Under the pieces are notes generated by a model. That model was not told the origin of the DNA. It did not search any database and was given only the letters and a program-made list of their open reading frames with translations. A stretch of 64,000 nucleotides of DNA from PoT sp049331405 (lineage in GTDB: Bacteria > Planctomycetota > Planctomycetia > Isosphaerales > Isosphaeraceae): the NCBI RefSeq assembly GCF_049331405.1, contig NZ_CP186274.1, forward strand, positions 3,410,001 to 3,474,000, read 5' to 3'. Positions 8,712 to 17,819 of this stretch are shown piece after piece. The position numbers and the translations under genes were made by a program. The stretch's first letter is position 1, and each line of letters starts with the position of its first letter.

Positions 8712-8988
8712 ATCTCATTTCCGATCAATCGTGGGGAGGGATACCCATCGTGTTTTACCTGGAACGCACATTTGGGAAAGATTCACAGAGACCCTGCCAA
8801 TTATCGGGTATAGTCTTTGCAGGTAAACCTCGTGCGGCTTGGGGGTTCTGCGGGTGGCACGGCCGATGCCGATTCTCGGGGCTGTGACAGCGATTCGAAC
8901 CTTTCTCCGGGCGGTGAGTCCTAGTCTGCCGACAGTTCGGCCATAAAATTCGGCACGAAGCCAGTAGAGTAGAGCGGAGGTCATGACG

Positions 8989-9222
8989 ATGAGCGATTGG
9001 GCCCCTATCAAAGCCCTCCTGGTGCTGGGTCCCATTGCGGGACTCCTGTGCCTTGGCCTGATTATCACGCTGCGGAGCGGCGTGAAGAGTCTGTCGACCC
9101 ACCAGGGCGTGGAACGTCTCCTGGGCAACCTCTCGCAGGTCCTCCTGCGTGTGGTGGGCTATCTCGTCGGGATTATCGCCCTGCAGCGGATCATCGGCGT
9201 CCCCATCGGGGGCTCCTGGTAA
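8989..9222 (+). CDS. Small two-helix membrane protein
   Basis: A 77-residue protein of unknown function with two hydrophobic segments (about residues 9-26 and 53-70) separated by a polar stretch (RSGVKSLSTHQGVERLLGN). The ATG at 8989 is chosen over the one at 8983 because GGAGG at 8976-8980 lies eight bases before the former and only two before the latter. It stands alone in a 690-base region between tatD and the convergent queE. I do not recognise a family; codon use and the good ribosome site support that it is real. Confidence 0.6.
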   Translation: MSDWAPIKALLVLGPIAGLLCLGLIITLRSGVKSLSTHQGVERLLGNLSQVLLRVVGYLVGIIALQRIIGVPIGGSW

Positions 9223-9398
9223 CAGCCGCAGGACGCGACGGGGTCTCCGGGAATTCTCCCGCGCATGACCCATCGACTTCCCGGACGGGAGCCCTCGGGA
9301 TCGCGGTTGCACTGTGATCCTGGGTTGACACGAGATCGCGAGAGGCAGCCCCTCCACGCCAGGGGAGGCATCCTCCTGAGTGTGCCTCGACGCTGGGA

Positions 9399-10031
9399 TC
9401 AGACGCCGCGGGCGGCCGGATCCCAGAGGATCTTGTGCTGCTGGAGCTGGAGGCGGATCGGTAGCTTCGTTTCCAGGATCCAGGCGGCGAGGTCGGTCGG
9501 ATTGAGCCGACCATGCACGGGACCGAAGAGGATCGGGCAACACGCAAGTAGGGCATGGTCCTTCACTTGCTGCACGGCCCAGTCGAAATCGGTCCGGTCG
9601 CAGATGACGAATTTCACCTCATCGATGGGCTTGAGACGCTCGACGTTGCTCCAGAGGTTGGCTTCCACCTCGCCGGAGTTCGGCGTCTTCAGGTCGAGAA
9701 TGATGCGCACTCTGGGGTCGACGGGGCCGATATCCACGGCGCCACTCGTCTCGAGCAGGACGATGCGTCCTTCGTCCGCGAGGCGCTTCATCAAGGGGAG
9801 CACCTCGGGCTGGAGCAGCGGTTCTCCCCCCGTCACCTCAACGAGCTGGTCCCCGAGTTCGAGGACACGCGCGACCACGTCGTCGATCGCGAGGGGCTCC
9901 CCATGCGCGAAGGCATGGGGAGTGTCGCAGTATCGACAACGGAGGTGGCACGCCGTCAGCCTGACGAAGATGCAAGGCAGTCCGGCGTATGTCGACTCTC
10001 CCTGGATGCTCCGGTAGATCTCATGGATCAT
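9399..10031 (-). CDS. queE: 7-carboxy-7-deazaguanine synthase
   Basis: QueE is the radical-SAM enzyme of the queuosine/7-deazaguanine pathway that converts carboxytetrahydropterin to 7-carboxy-7-deazaguanine. The 210-residue product starts IHEIYRSIQGEST, has the QueE cluster motif C-x3-C-x2-C (CHLRCRYCDT), the VTGGEPL SAM-binding motif and the later LDLKTP and DEVKFVI strands. The ATG at 10031 matches the family start; the frame stays open 50 codons upstream to a TTG at 10181, so a longer N-terminus is possible but less likely. Other queuosine genes are not nearby. Confidence 0.92.
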   Translation of the reverse strand: MIHEIYRSIQGESTYAGLPCIFVRLTACHLRCRYCDTPHAFAHGEPLAIDDVVARVLELGDQLVEVTGGEPLLQPEVLPLMKRLADEGRIVLLETSGAVDIGPVDPRVRIILDLKTPNSGEVEANLWSNVERLKPIDEVKFVICDRTDFDWAVQQVKDHALLACCPILFGPVHGRLNPTDLAAWILETKLPIRLQLQQHKILWDPAARGV

Positions 10032-10221
10032 GAGCGTCCCTGACGGCTTCCCTTCCAGCGGCCGGAGACGGCGACGGAGGAGATCCGGGTCAACCACCCC
10101 TAGTTCGAGGCCGCCGGCGATGGGCTGAGGAACAGATTCTTCGGCGGAACGCAGGGGGACCATCGTGTATCCGGCGGGCAAAGGGGGAATCCAATCGAAT
10201 TAAGGGCGTCGACACTTCGGC

Positions 10222-12492
10222 TCAGTGCTTCTCGGCCTTGACGGGAGGGACGAGCCGGTTCACGCGGGCGACCTCATCCTTCAAGAATGCCACATCCAGG
10301 AACGGGTCGGCCGAGATCCTCTGGAATCGCACCGCGCCCTGGGCGTCGATCAGGAACGTGCCGTGGAGCGGTGAGGACTCGAAGTCGTCGAACGCCCGAT
10401 AGCTGCGGAAGATGTCCAGCTTGGGATCGGCCAGGAGCGGCATCGGGAATTTGACGCCATCTTGATTCTCCTTCAAAGCCTTCGTCGCTTCCAGGTCGTC
10501 GGTGCTGATCGCGACCAATTCGGTGTCGAGTTTCGCGAACTCGGCCATCTCCTTGCCGAACTCCTGGAGCTGCTGCATGCAGTGGGGGCACTTCCCGCCG
10601 AGGTAGAACAAGACGAGCACGTTCTTGCCCCTGGCCTTGGCGAGGCTCCAGGGCTTGCCGGTCGTGTTGTTCGCCGTGAAGTCGGGCGCGACGGACGGGG
10701 TCCAGGTGAGCGAACCCAGCGGGGCGAGCGGCGGCTTCTCGGGAGACGACTCGGCGTTCGGACTCGCAGTCGGTGCGATCCAGTTCGCTTCCTTCCAGCC
10801 GGCCAGGATCGGGCGGAGGCGGACGAGGACCGGCAGGTCCTGATCGGCCGTCTTGAGGAAGGGGACGAGCTTGGCGTAGGCCTCCTGTGCTCCCTTTTCA
10901 TTCCCGGCGGCGTGCAGGACTTCAACCTGGGCGGCTAGTGGTGCGAACTGGTTTTCCTGGCTCTCGACGGCCTTCTTGGCAGTGCTCTCGGCGAATCCGA
11001 AGTTCCTGGCGACGATGTGGGCACGGGCCAGGGCCTCCGGCCGCATCGAGGTGGCCTTGGCGAAACGCTCGAAGGCCTCGGAGATCTCCCCCTTGGCCAG
11101 GTGCTGATAGCCTTCAAGCTCGCAGAGGGCCGAGCGGGTCATCGGGTTCGCCTGGTCGTAGGGGAAGGCGATGGGCTTGTTGCCGCCGTCATTCTTCCGG
11201 CCGGATTTGGCTTCCTCGGCCATCAAGTTCCTGAGGGCGTCCACTTGCTCCTCGAGCTTCGCCGAGTCTCCCTTGGCGGCATAGGCGAGCCCCAGGCTAT
11301 AGGCCCGCTCGCGGCGTTCGAGCTGGTTGTCCGACCAGTCGAGGAGGCCGGAGTTGGCGACGGCGAGCAGGTCATCCCAGAGTTCGTAACGGGCGAGGAT
11401 CTCGCTCCAGCGCGTCCGACCGCTGCGCTGGGCGGAGCCGCCGTCGTTCTTGCCGTTCTTCTCGGGGTCGCGGGGCTGTTCGACGAGGTTCCTGGCGACC
11501 TCGATGGCCTGGCGCACCCGGCCGATGTTGCTCAGGCTCGTCGCCAGCCACTGGTTGTTATGTGCGTAGTTATGGATCTCGAACGGCATGGTGCGGTTCT
11601 TGAGCATCGCCGCGTGGTCGACCCGGGCCGAGCCTTCCTGCTGATAGGCGGCGTCGGCGTATCGCTTCAGGCCGGTGTACGTGTGGCCTGGCATATGCCA
11701 GGCGTGGGCGATGCCGGGGGCGGTGCCGGCGTAGAGGCCCGCCGACTTCTCCGCGCGGATCGGCTTCACTCCATCCCAGAGGTGGATCCGATAGTGATGA
11801 GCCCCGGGATGCGACGGCTCGGCCTGGAGGATCGATTCGAGGACGAGGTCGACCGCCTGGCGACTGCCGATGCCGTCGGAACCGGCGTTCTGCCAGGTCA
11901 CCATGGCCATCCAGGCCCGCGCATCGAGGTCGTCGGGGTATTCCTGGACGAGCGTCTCGAGCGCGAGGAGGTGCGACTTCTTGCGCTGCTTCTCGTCGAC
12001 CCCTTGGGCGTAGAGGGCGCTGAGGGCGTCGAGGTAGAGCTTTTCCCTTGCGGAGACCTTGGAGTCTCGCTTCCTGGCTTCGGCGAGGAAGCCACGGGCC
12101 CGCTTCTCGTTGTTCACGTTGGCCATCGCCATGCCCCAGTAGGCCATGGCGAGCTCGGGGTCGAGCTTCGCGGCCTGCCGGAACGAGCGTTCGGCCTCGA
12201 GGTAGTAGTACGAATGGAGCTGGCCGACCCCTTGCTCAATGAACGCCTGGGCCTCGGGGTTGGAGGTCGTCACCGGGAAATGGACCTTGCCCATGCCGGG
12301 GACGATCGTCGCGAGCTGGCGGGGGCCGTCGTTGAACGCTTCCCCGTGGATCGAATGCCCGGCGGCGGGGACGGCGGGGTTGGACTCGCTCGCGGAGGCC
12401 GTCGGCTTGGTCGGCTCATCGCCAAACGTAACGATCGGGCTCGACGCTGAGAGGGTCAGTACGAAGACCCTGAACGGTTGCCATTTCATCAT
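10222..12492 (-). CDS. Secreted TPR protein fused to a thioredoxin-like (redoxin) domain
   Basis: A 756-residue protein with an N-terminal signal sequence (FRVFVLTLSASSPIVTFG), a large alpha-helical region with TPR-like repeats (for example AYWGMAMANVNN, a phrase common in planctomycete and acidobacterial TPR proteins), and, from about residue 600, an AhpC/TSA-type redoxin domain. The redoxin part shows PDFTANNTTGKPWSL, LVLFYLGGKCPHCMQQL with a CPHC active site, and a GTFLIDAQGAVRF strand. It is probably a periplasmic thiol-disulfide or peroxide-related protein; substrate unknown. Start is one of two adjacent ATG codons. It is divergent from purE. Confidence 0.8.
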   Translation of the reverse strand: MMKWQPFRVFVLTLSASSPIVTFGDEPTKPTASASESNPAVPAAGHSIHGEAFNDGPRQLATIVPGMGKVHFPVTTSNPEAQAFIEQGVGQLHSYYYLEAERSFRQAAKLDPELAMAYWGMAMANVNNEKRARGFLAEARKRDSKVSAREKLYLDALSALYAQGVDEKQRKKSHLLALETLVQEYPDDLDARAWMAMVTWQNAGSDGIGSRQAVDLVLESILQAEPSHPGAHHYRIHLWDGVKPIRAEKSAGLYAGTAPGIAHAWHMPGHTYTGLKRYADAAYQQEGSARVDHAAMLKNRTMPFEIHNYAHNNQWLATSLSNIGRVRQAIEVARNLVEQPRDPEKNGKNDGGSAQRSGRTRWSEILARYELWDDLLAVANSGLLDWSDNQLERRERAYSLGLAYAAKGDSAKLEEQVDALRNLMAEEAKSGRKNDGGNKPIAFPYDQANPMTRSALCELEGYQHLAKGEISEAFERFAKATSMRPEALARAHIVARNFGFAESTAKKAVESQENQFAPLAAQVEVLHAAGNEKGAQEAYAKLVPFLKTADQDLPVLVRLRPILAGWKEANWIAPTASPNAESSPEKPPLAPLGSLTWTPSVAPDFTANNTTGKPWSLAKARGKNVLVLFYLGGKCPHCMQQLQEFGKEMAEFAKLDTELVAISTDDLEATKALKENQDGVKFPMPLLADPKLDIFRSYRAFDDFESSPLHGTFLIDAQGAVRFQRISADPFLDVAFLKDEVARVNRLVPPVKAEKH

Positions 12493-12848
12493 CCGCCACT
12501 CCGCTGTTCCTGGCTGTCGCTCTCCCGGAAGAGCGACATTCTCACCGATTCTGTTCGAAATTGCGAGTCATCCCCGGCCCCGGAGGGACGGAAGTTCGAC
12601 AACTTGAATCATCACGAAACCCTAGGGGGAATGTAACTTTGGTCGCGGAACCCATCGCGTGCTCATGCCATTGAATGAATCGAGATGCGTGCTGACCGGG
12701 AATCCGAGGCCGGTTTGGGGCGGGCATTTCGAGAGGGGGCATTCATGAGGTAAGATTGTGTCCGCGCGAGTGTTTCGTCGGGGAGCGAGTGCTTGAAGGC
12801 GAGCCGGTCCCGTTCTTCCTTGTGGGTCGCGATAGATCGAGGGGCGTC
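12493..12848. other. Intergenic region between the TPR/redoxin gene and purE
   Basis: This 356-base stretch separates two divergent genes and must hold both promoters. I see no open frame with a good ribosome site, no RNA gene and no clear terminator. No purine riboswitch-like architecture is recognisable by eye. Confidence 0.5.
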
Positions 12849-13346
12849 ATGTCGGGGAGTGCCAGTAACCATCCGCTCGTTGGCGTCGTCATGGGTAGCA
12901 AGTCGGACTGGGAGACACTCCGCCACGCCTCCGAACTCCTGACCGAACTCGGGATCGAGCACGAGACGAAGGTCGTTTCCGCCCACCGGACCCCCGACCG
13001 GCTCTTCGCCTACGCCAAGGAAGCCGAGGGGCGGGGGATCGAGGTCATCATCGCCGGGGCAGGGGGCGCCGCCCACTTGCCGGGGATGCTGGCGGCGATC
13101 ACGCTCCTGCCCGTGCTGGGTGTGCCGGTCGAGAGCAAGATCCTGCGAGGGGTCGACTCGCTCCTCTCGATCGTCCAGATGCCCAAGGGAATACCCGTCG
13201 GGACCCTCGCGATCGGAACCGCCGGCGCGGCCAACGCCGCGCTGTTCGCGGGCGCCATCATCGCCCGTAAGCAACCCGAGGTTCGAGAGGCCCTGGCCCG
13301 TTTCCGCCAGAACCAGACGGATTCGGTCGTGGAGTCGCCGGAATGA
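12849..13346 (+). CDS. purE: N5-carboxyaminoimidazole ribonucleotide mutase
   Basis: PurE class I converts N5-CAIR to CAIR in purine synthesis. The 165-residue product has the family motifs VGVVMGSKSDWETL, VVSAHRTPDRLFAYA, IIAGAGGAAHLPGMLAA, LPVLGVPV and VQMPKGIPVGTLAIG. The ATG at 12849 fits the family start; an upstream in-frame extension of 31 codons is not conserved. The stop overlaps the purK start (ATGA), so the two enzymes that act in sequence are coupled. Confidence 0.95.
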   Translation: MSGSASNHPLVGVVMGSKSDWETLRHASELLTELGIEHETKVVSAHRTPDRLFAYAKEAEGRGIEVIIAGAGGAAHLPGMLAAITLLPVLGVPVESKILRGVDSLLSIVQMPKGIPVGTLAIGTAGAANAALFAGAIIARKQPEVREALARFRQNQTDSVVESPE

Positions 13347-14500
13347 GCAGGAACGAAAGCCCCGGCATCCTCTATCCGCCAGCCTCGATCGCCGTGATCG
13401 GCGGCGGCCAACTCGGGCGCATGTTCCTCCAGGCCGCCCAGCGCATGGGCTTCCGCGCGGGGGTCCTGAGCGCGACCGATGATGCTCCCGGTGCCCAGGT
13501 CGCCGACTGGTCGGTCGTCTCCCCTCCCGATCATCTCCCCGGCCTTCGACGCCTCTCCGAGCAGGCCGAGGCCATCACGGTCGAGTTCGAGAATGTCTCC
13601 GCCCCAGCCTTGCGATGGCTGGCGAAGCGACGGCTCGTTCGCCCCGGCTGGCGGACGGTCTGGGTGAGCCAGAACCGGATCCGCGAGAAGAGCTTCCTCA
13701 AAGAGCATCAGATCCCGCACGCCCCCTGGAGGGCTGTGCTGACGGCGGGCGACCTGGATGAGGCGATCAAGGCTCTCGGCCTCCCTCTGATCCTTAAGAC
13801 GGCGTCGTCCGGTTACGACGGCAAGGGGCAGATCCGCCTCGAGCGGGCTGAGGACGCCTCGTCCGCCTGGTCGAGCCTCGGCAACGTCCCTTGCGTCGCC
13901 GAGCAATGGGTCTCGTTTCACGCCGAGGTCTCCGTAGTCGTCGCGCGCGGCTTCGATGGCTCGGCCGTCACCTATCCGGTGGCTCTGAACCGGCACGAGC
14001 GTCACATTCTCGACTCGACCGTGATGCCGGCCCCCGTCGGGCCTATCGTCTCGATGAATGCCCAGTCTCTGTCGCTGGCCGTGGCCCAGGCCCTCGGGAC
14101 GGTCGGCGTGCTCACCGTCGAGTTCTTCCTCACAGAGGCGGGCGAACTCCTCGTCAACGAGATGGCTCCCCGCCCGCATAACTCCGGCCACCTGACGATC
14201 GAGGCGGCCGTCTCCAGCCAGTTCGAGCAGCAAGTCCGCGCCCTCGCCGGCCTCCCGCTGGGCCAGAGCGACCTCACCCGCCCCGCCGCGATGGTCAACC
14301 TCCTGGGCGACCTCTGGGCTGACGGCGAGCCTCGCTGGGACGCCGCCATGCGTTCGGATCCCGGCGTGAAGCTCCACCTCTACGGCAAGCGCACCCCCGC
14401 CGCAGGTCGGAAGATGGGCCACATGACGGTTCTCGACCCCGATCCCGAAATCGCGCTGGCCCGGGCCCTCGCCGCGCGACGAGTCCTGACCGCACGTTGA
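13343..14500 (+). CDS. purK: N5-carboxyaminoimidazole ribonucleotide synthase
   Basis: PurK is the ATP-grasp enzyme that makes N5-CAIR from AIR, bicarbonate and ATP, feeding PurE. Seen in the 385-residue product: the N-terminal dinucleotide-like fold IAVIGGGQLGRMFLQAA, TVEFENV, the ATP-grasp core LPLILKTASSGYDGKGQ, the EQWVSFHAEVSVVVAR strand pair, and GVLTVEFFLTEAGELLVNEMAPRPHNSGH in two pieces. Overlaps purE by four bases. A 9-bp hairpin lies shortly after the stop. Confidence 0.95.
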   Translation: MSRNESPGILYPPASIAVIGGGQLGRMFLQAAQRMGFRAGVLSATDDAPGAQVADWSVVSPPDHLPGLRRLSEQAEAITVEFENVSAPALRWLAKRRLVRPGWRTVWVSQNRIREKSFLKEHQIPHAPWRAVLTAGDLDEAIKALGLPLILKTASSGYDGKGQIRLERAEDASSAWSSLGNVPCVAEQWVSFHAEVSVVVARGFDGSAVTYPVALNRHERHILDSTVMPAPVGPIVSMNAQSLSLAVAQALGTVGVLTVEFFLTEAGELLVNEMAPRPHNSGHLTIEAAVSSQFEQQVRALAGLPLGQSDLTRPAAMVNLLGDLWADGEPRWDAAMRSDPGVKLHLYGKRTPAAGRKMGHMTVLDPDPEIALARALAARRVLTAR

Positions 14501-14527
14501 GGTTAAGGCGCCTGGCATCGTTCGAGA

Positions 14528-14548
14528 CTCGGCGAGATCCTCGCCGAG
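14528..14548 (+). terminator. Hairpin after purK
   Basis: CTCGGCGAG (14528-14536) and CTCGCCGAG (14540-14548) form a perfect 9-bp stem with a three-base loop, 28 bases after the purK stop. No T-run follows, so it is at best a weak or Rho-assisted terminator or a 3' stabiliser. Confidence 0.45.
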
Positions 14549-14991
14549 TGGAGTACTGCGCAGGGTCGTCACACCGAACGATCCTGCCTGGGGATGCACT
14601 CGCCCCGTGGCAATGGTCGGCCCACGAGAATTTCATCAAAAGGATTGCGGAACCTGGCTGAACTCGACCATTTGGCCCGAACTTCGGGGTTCACCCAGGG
14701 TGTCTGGGGTTGATGGCTGGGAAAACTGGAATTCTTGGGCCGAACCTTCGGGGCCGGAATCTCGTAGGAGTTGGAACACAACTTTCGACGGCGCAAGGAT
14801 CTACGATATTCATAGGCTTGATTGCCGAGGGTGCCCGTCCAATCTTTAGTAAGTTTCTCAGGCACGCGATCGTATTGCCTTTGACGAACGCGTGATAAAC
14901 TGATATTCAAGGAGGCAATCCCAAAGATTGGGGCCGTCACGGACGACACCATGAAGTTTTGGTTCTCCTTTTTTCCTTTCGGGAGGTTTGT
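14549..14991. other. Intergenic region before the DEAD-box helicase
   Basis: About 440 bases without a credible gene. It is less GC-rich than its neighbours, especially 14840-14990. A -35-like TTGACG at 14881-14886 is followed after 15 bases by GATATT, a possible weak promoter that would leave an ~80-base leader before the helicase. No RNA gene is recognised. Short open frames here lack ribosome sites. Confidence 0.4.
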
Positions 14992-16218
14992 TTGATTCAA
15001 CGCGCAGTGGAGGAGTTTTCCTCCGGATTTCGGTTAATGGGGTTGAGCCCCCCGATGCTCCAGGCTCTCAAGAAAGCTGGTTACAACACGCCTTCGCCGA
15101 TCCAGGCGGCCCTCATACCCGAAGCCCTTGACGGATTCGACGTCATCGGACAAGCCAAGACCGGTACCGGTAAGACGGCTGCTTTCGGGATTCCCATCAT
15201 TGAAATGCTCGAAGCTCGCACCAAAGGGCCCCAGGCCATCATCCTGGCCCCCACGCGCGAACTCGTTCAGCAGATCGTGGTGGAATTGCAGAAGTTCGCC
15301 AGCGGCCAGGACGTGGTCGTGACCGGGATCTACGGCGGGGAACCGATCGAACGTCAGCTTCGCGCCCTCCAGCGCGGCGTCGACATCGTGGTCGGGACAC
15401 CCGGTCGTGTCCTCGATCACATCCAGCGGCACACGCTCTACCTCGGCGACATCTACCATGTCGTCCTGGACGAAGCGGATCGCATGCTCGACATCGGCTT
15501 CCGGCCGGACATCGAGAAGATCCTCCGCAAGGTGCCGGATCCCCATCAGACGCTGCTGCTGTCGGCGACGATGAGTCCCGAGGTACGCAAGCTGGCCCAG
15601 AAGTACATGTACCAGCCCATCGAACTCAATCTCTCGAAGGACGAGCCTTCGGTTGAATCGATCCGGCAGTACTACGTCACAATCGAGAATGACCGCAAGT
15701 TCGAATTGCTTGTGCATCTGCTCAAGCGAGACGAACCGAGCCAGTGCATCGTCTTCACCCGGACCAAGCGCGGGGCTGAACGGCTTGCCGAGAAGCTGCG
15801 CGGGAAGGTCTCCGGAGTTGCGGCGATCCACGGCGACCTCGCCCAGAGCGTCCGGAACCGCGTCATGCAAGGTTTCCGGAGCGGCTCGATCTCGGTGCTC
15901 ATCGCCACGGATGTGGTCGGACGAGGCATCGACGTCAACGATATCAGCCACGTCATCAATTACGACGTCCCCGACGACGCAGAGAATTACGTCCACCGGA
16001 TTGGTCGCACAGGCCGAATGGGTAAGAACGGCCTGGCCTATATGTTCGTCTGCCCCGATCAGGGCGAGCCGCTCACGGCGATCGAACTCCTGATCAACAA
16101 GACCATCCCGGTCCTCGAACTCGATGGTTTCGATGCCTACAGGCGTCAACCCAAGCAAGAGCAGGGGTTCCGCGAGCTTTTCAGCACGACGCGCGAGCGC
16201 AGTTTCGCCAGGTATTGA
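14992..16218 (+). CDS. DEAD-box ATP-dependent RNA helicase
   Basis: A 408-residue DEAD-box helicase that unwinds short RNA duplexes, probably in ribosome assembly or RNA decay. All core motifs are present: Q motif (YNTPSPIQ), motif I AKTGTGKT, Ia PTREL, II DEAD, III SAT, V ATDVVGRGID and VI HRIGRTGR. It ends soon after domain 2, without the long basic tails of DeaD/RhlE relatives. The TTG at 14992 is chosen because GGGAGG (14981-14986) lies five bases upstream and no in-frame ATG is well placed. It converges with the Bat cluster. Confidence 0.94.
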   Translation: MIQRAVEEFSSGFRLMGLSPPMLQALKKAGYNTPSPIQAALIPEALDGFDVIGQAKTGTGKTAAFGIPIIEMLEARTKGPQAIILAPTRELVQQIVVELQKFASGQDVVVTGIYGGEPIERQLRALQRGVDIVVGTPGRVLDHIQRHTLYLGDIYHVVLDEADRMLDIGFRPDIEKILRKVPDPHQTLLLSATMSPEVRKLAQKYMYQPIELNLSKDEPSVESIRQYYVTIENDRKFELLVHLLKRDEPSQCIVFTRTKRGAERLAEKLRGKVSGVAAIHGDLAQSVRNRVMQGFRSGSISVLIATDVVGRGIDVNDISHVINYDVPDDAENYVHRIGRTGRMGKNGLAYMFVCPDQGEPLTAIELLINKTIPVLELDGFDAYRRQPKQEQGFRELFSTTRERSFARY

Positions 16219-16331
16219 GACGGTGTCGGTCGAATCACATCGAGTTTGCGAGCGTATTTCCTCGTCCAAGGTGACGACGTTGGTTATGGCGGTGAGCTAG
16301 GAGGAAGAGAGGTAGTAGCAACCACTTGTAA

Positions 16332-17612
16332 TCATGCCATTGTGGTTTCGTCTGCCTCTCTTGACATCGAGGGCTCTGGATCTGACTTCGACCGCAACTT
16401 CTGTCGTCGTTCCAGGTCTTGGAAGAAATCCAGAGCCACCCCCACCAGGCCATTCATCTCGGCCCCATCCTCCCCGAAGAGCGCCCTGTCGCACCTCGCG
16501 ATGATCCTCTCGGCCCTCTCTCCCAGCAAAGCATCCTCATCAATCTGGACGACACCGTCGCGCGCCTCGATCGGCGTCAGTGCGCCGGTCGGTCGGCCCG
16601 TCGTGTGGTGCAGGTATTCGGTCAGACCTTCGGAGATCAACCTGGCGGCCTCGTTCGGGTTCGAGGTCTTCGCCAACTGCTTCCTGATCGAGGTCGTCAG
16701 CCGCTGGATCGCCCGATTGCTGCGTTTTCGTCGGAGGGATCTGCGGACGCGTCGGGCGGAGATTGCTAGCATCACGACCCCCGCGCCGATCGCGCTCAAT
16801 GCGGGCCAGGAGAGTTCCGATCGCGGGGGATCTTCGGGAAGCCGATAGTCGAGCGTATTTGGATCGAGGCGGGGGATATCCTGCACGACAACCTCGACCC
16901 TGGACGTCGCTTTGGTCACGAACTGACGCGAGGCCGGATCGAATGCGCTCAAGGACACGGGAGGCAACTTCGACTTACCCAGTCGCTGGGCGCGGAGTTT
17001 GTAGCGGAAGATGCGGGTGGGAGGATCGCTGCTGAACTCTGAGGTCAGGGGCTCGATGCGGAAGTCCGGCGGGTCCGATTCCGATCGTCTCAAGACCGGC
17101 TGATGGATCATCCCGCGCGATGCTGGACCGCTGACCTTGATCCGGTATTCGAAGGTCTCTCCCAGCTTGACCTGGCCCCGATCCACGCTCGACTCGACCG
17201 TGAACGATCCAACGCCCCCGAGGAACTGTGCGGGGCGGCCCAAACTCGGGACGACCTCGACGTTCAACTTTATCTGTCGACTCTTGCCGGTCCTCTCGCC
17301 GATCCGGAAGGTCAGGACGGGGATCGTGACCTGGCCTGCGCGACGGGGAGTCACCCGAAGGATCGGCGACGGATTCCGACCTGCATCCTGGGATGACCGG
17401 GATAACTCGACGTCTACATCTGTGGATTTGTTCGGGATGAGTTGGATCTGTGGCAGCTCGACCTTCGCCTGGATCGTCAGTGGAATTTCCTGCCCGACGT
17501 AGATGGGCCCTCGCGGGGCCTTGATGAAGATCGGGATCGCGGCGGCCGCCCCCTCAGTTTGCGAGACCGAGTTGAGTCCGACGAGCAGGAGGAGCGTGGA
17601 GAGAATGGGCAT
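16332..17612 (-). CDS. BatD-like membrane protein
   Basis: A 426-residue exported protein with signal sequence (PILSTLLLLVGLNSVSQTEG), beta-sandwich repeats typical of BatD (VYVGQEIPL-type strands: IYVGQEIPLTI, GQVKLGETFEYRIKVSG), one transmembrane helix near residue 290 and a cytoplasmic C-terminal domain. BatD ('oxygen tolerance') proteins occur with BatA/BatB von Willebrand proteins, as here. Molecular role is not settled. The ATG at 17612 is preferred because the signal sequence starts there. Downstream end is convergent with the RNA helicase. Confidence 0.78.
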   Translation of the reverse strand: MPILSTLLLLVGLNSVSQTEGAAAAIPIFIKAPRGPIYVGQEIPLTIQAKVELPQIQLIPNKSTDVDVELSRSSQDAGRNPSPILRVTPRRAGQVTIPVLTFRIGERTGKSRQIKLNVEVVPSLGRPAQFLGGVGSFTVESSVDRGQVKLGETFEYRIKVSGPASRGMIHQPVLRRSESDPPDFRIEPLTSEFSSDPPTRIFRYKLRAQRLGKSKLPPVSLSAFDPASRQFVTKATSRVEVVVQDIPRLDPNTLDYRLPEDPPRSELSWPALSAIGAGVVMLAISARRVRRSLRRKRSNRAIQRLTTSIRKQLAKTSNPNEAARLISEGLTEYLHHTTGRPTGALTPIEARDGVVQIDEDALLGERAERIIARCDRALFGEDGAEMNGLVGVALDFFQDLERRQKLRSKSDPEPSMSREADETTMA

Positions 17613-17819
17613 GCCTTGATGACTCAAACTCGCTGGCTATTGACCATTGGCCGACTGCACCGCTTCCGAGCCGTCAAAGGAAAGGCTCGGATTACCGCTT
17701 AGGCATTAAAGGTCGATGAGATCGGACGAATGATTGGCAAGGTATTGAATTTGTGTTGTTCCAACTGATACGTATTGTGGAACGCCCATGTTGCTTTCGC
17801 GTCGCTCGCCACGTTACGC

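Noticed and set aside
14569..15000. A 143-codon minus-strand frame in the intergenic region before the DEAD-box gene
   Set aside because: No ribosome site, unlike composition, and it overlaps the helicase ribosome site and start.
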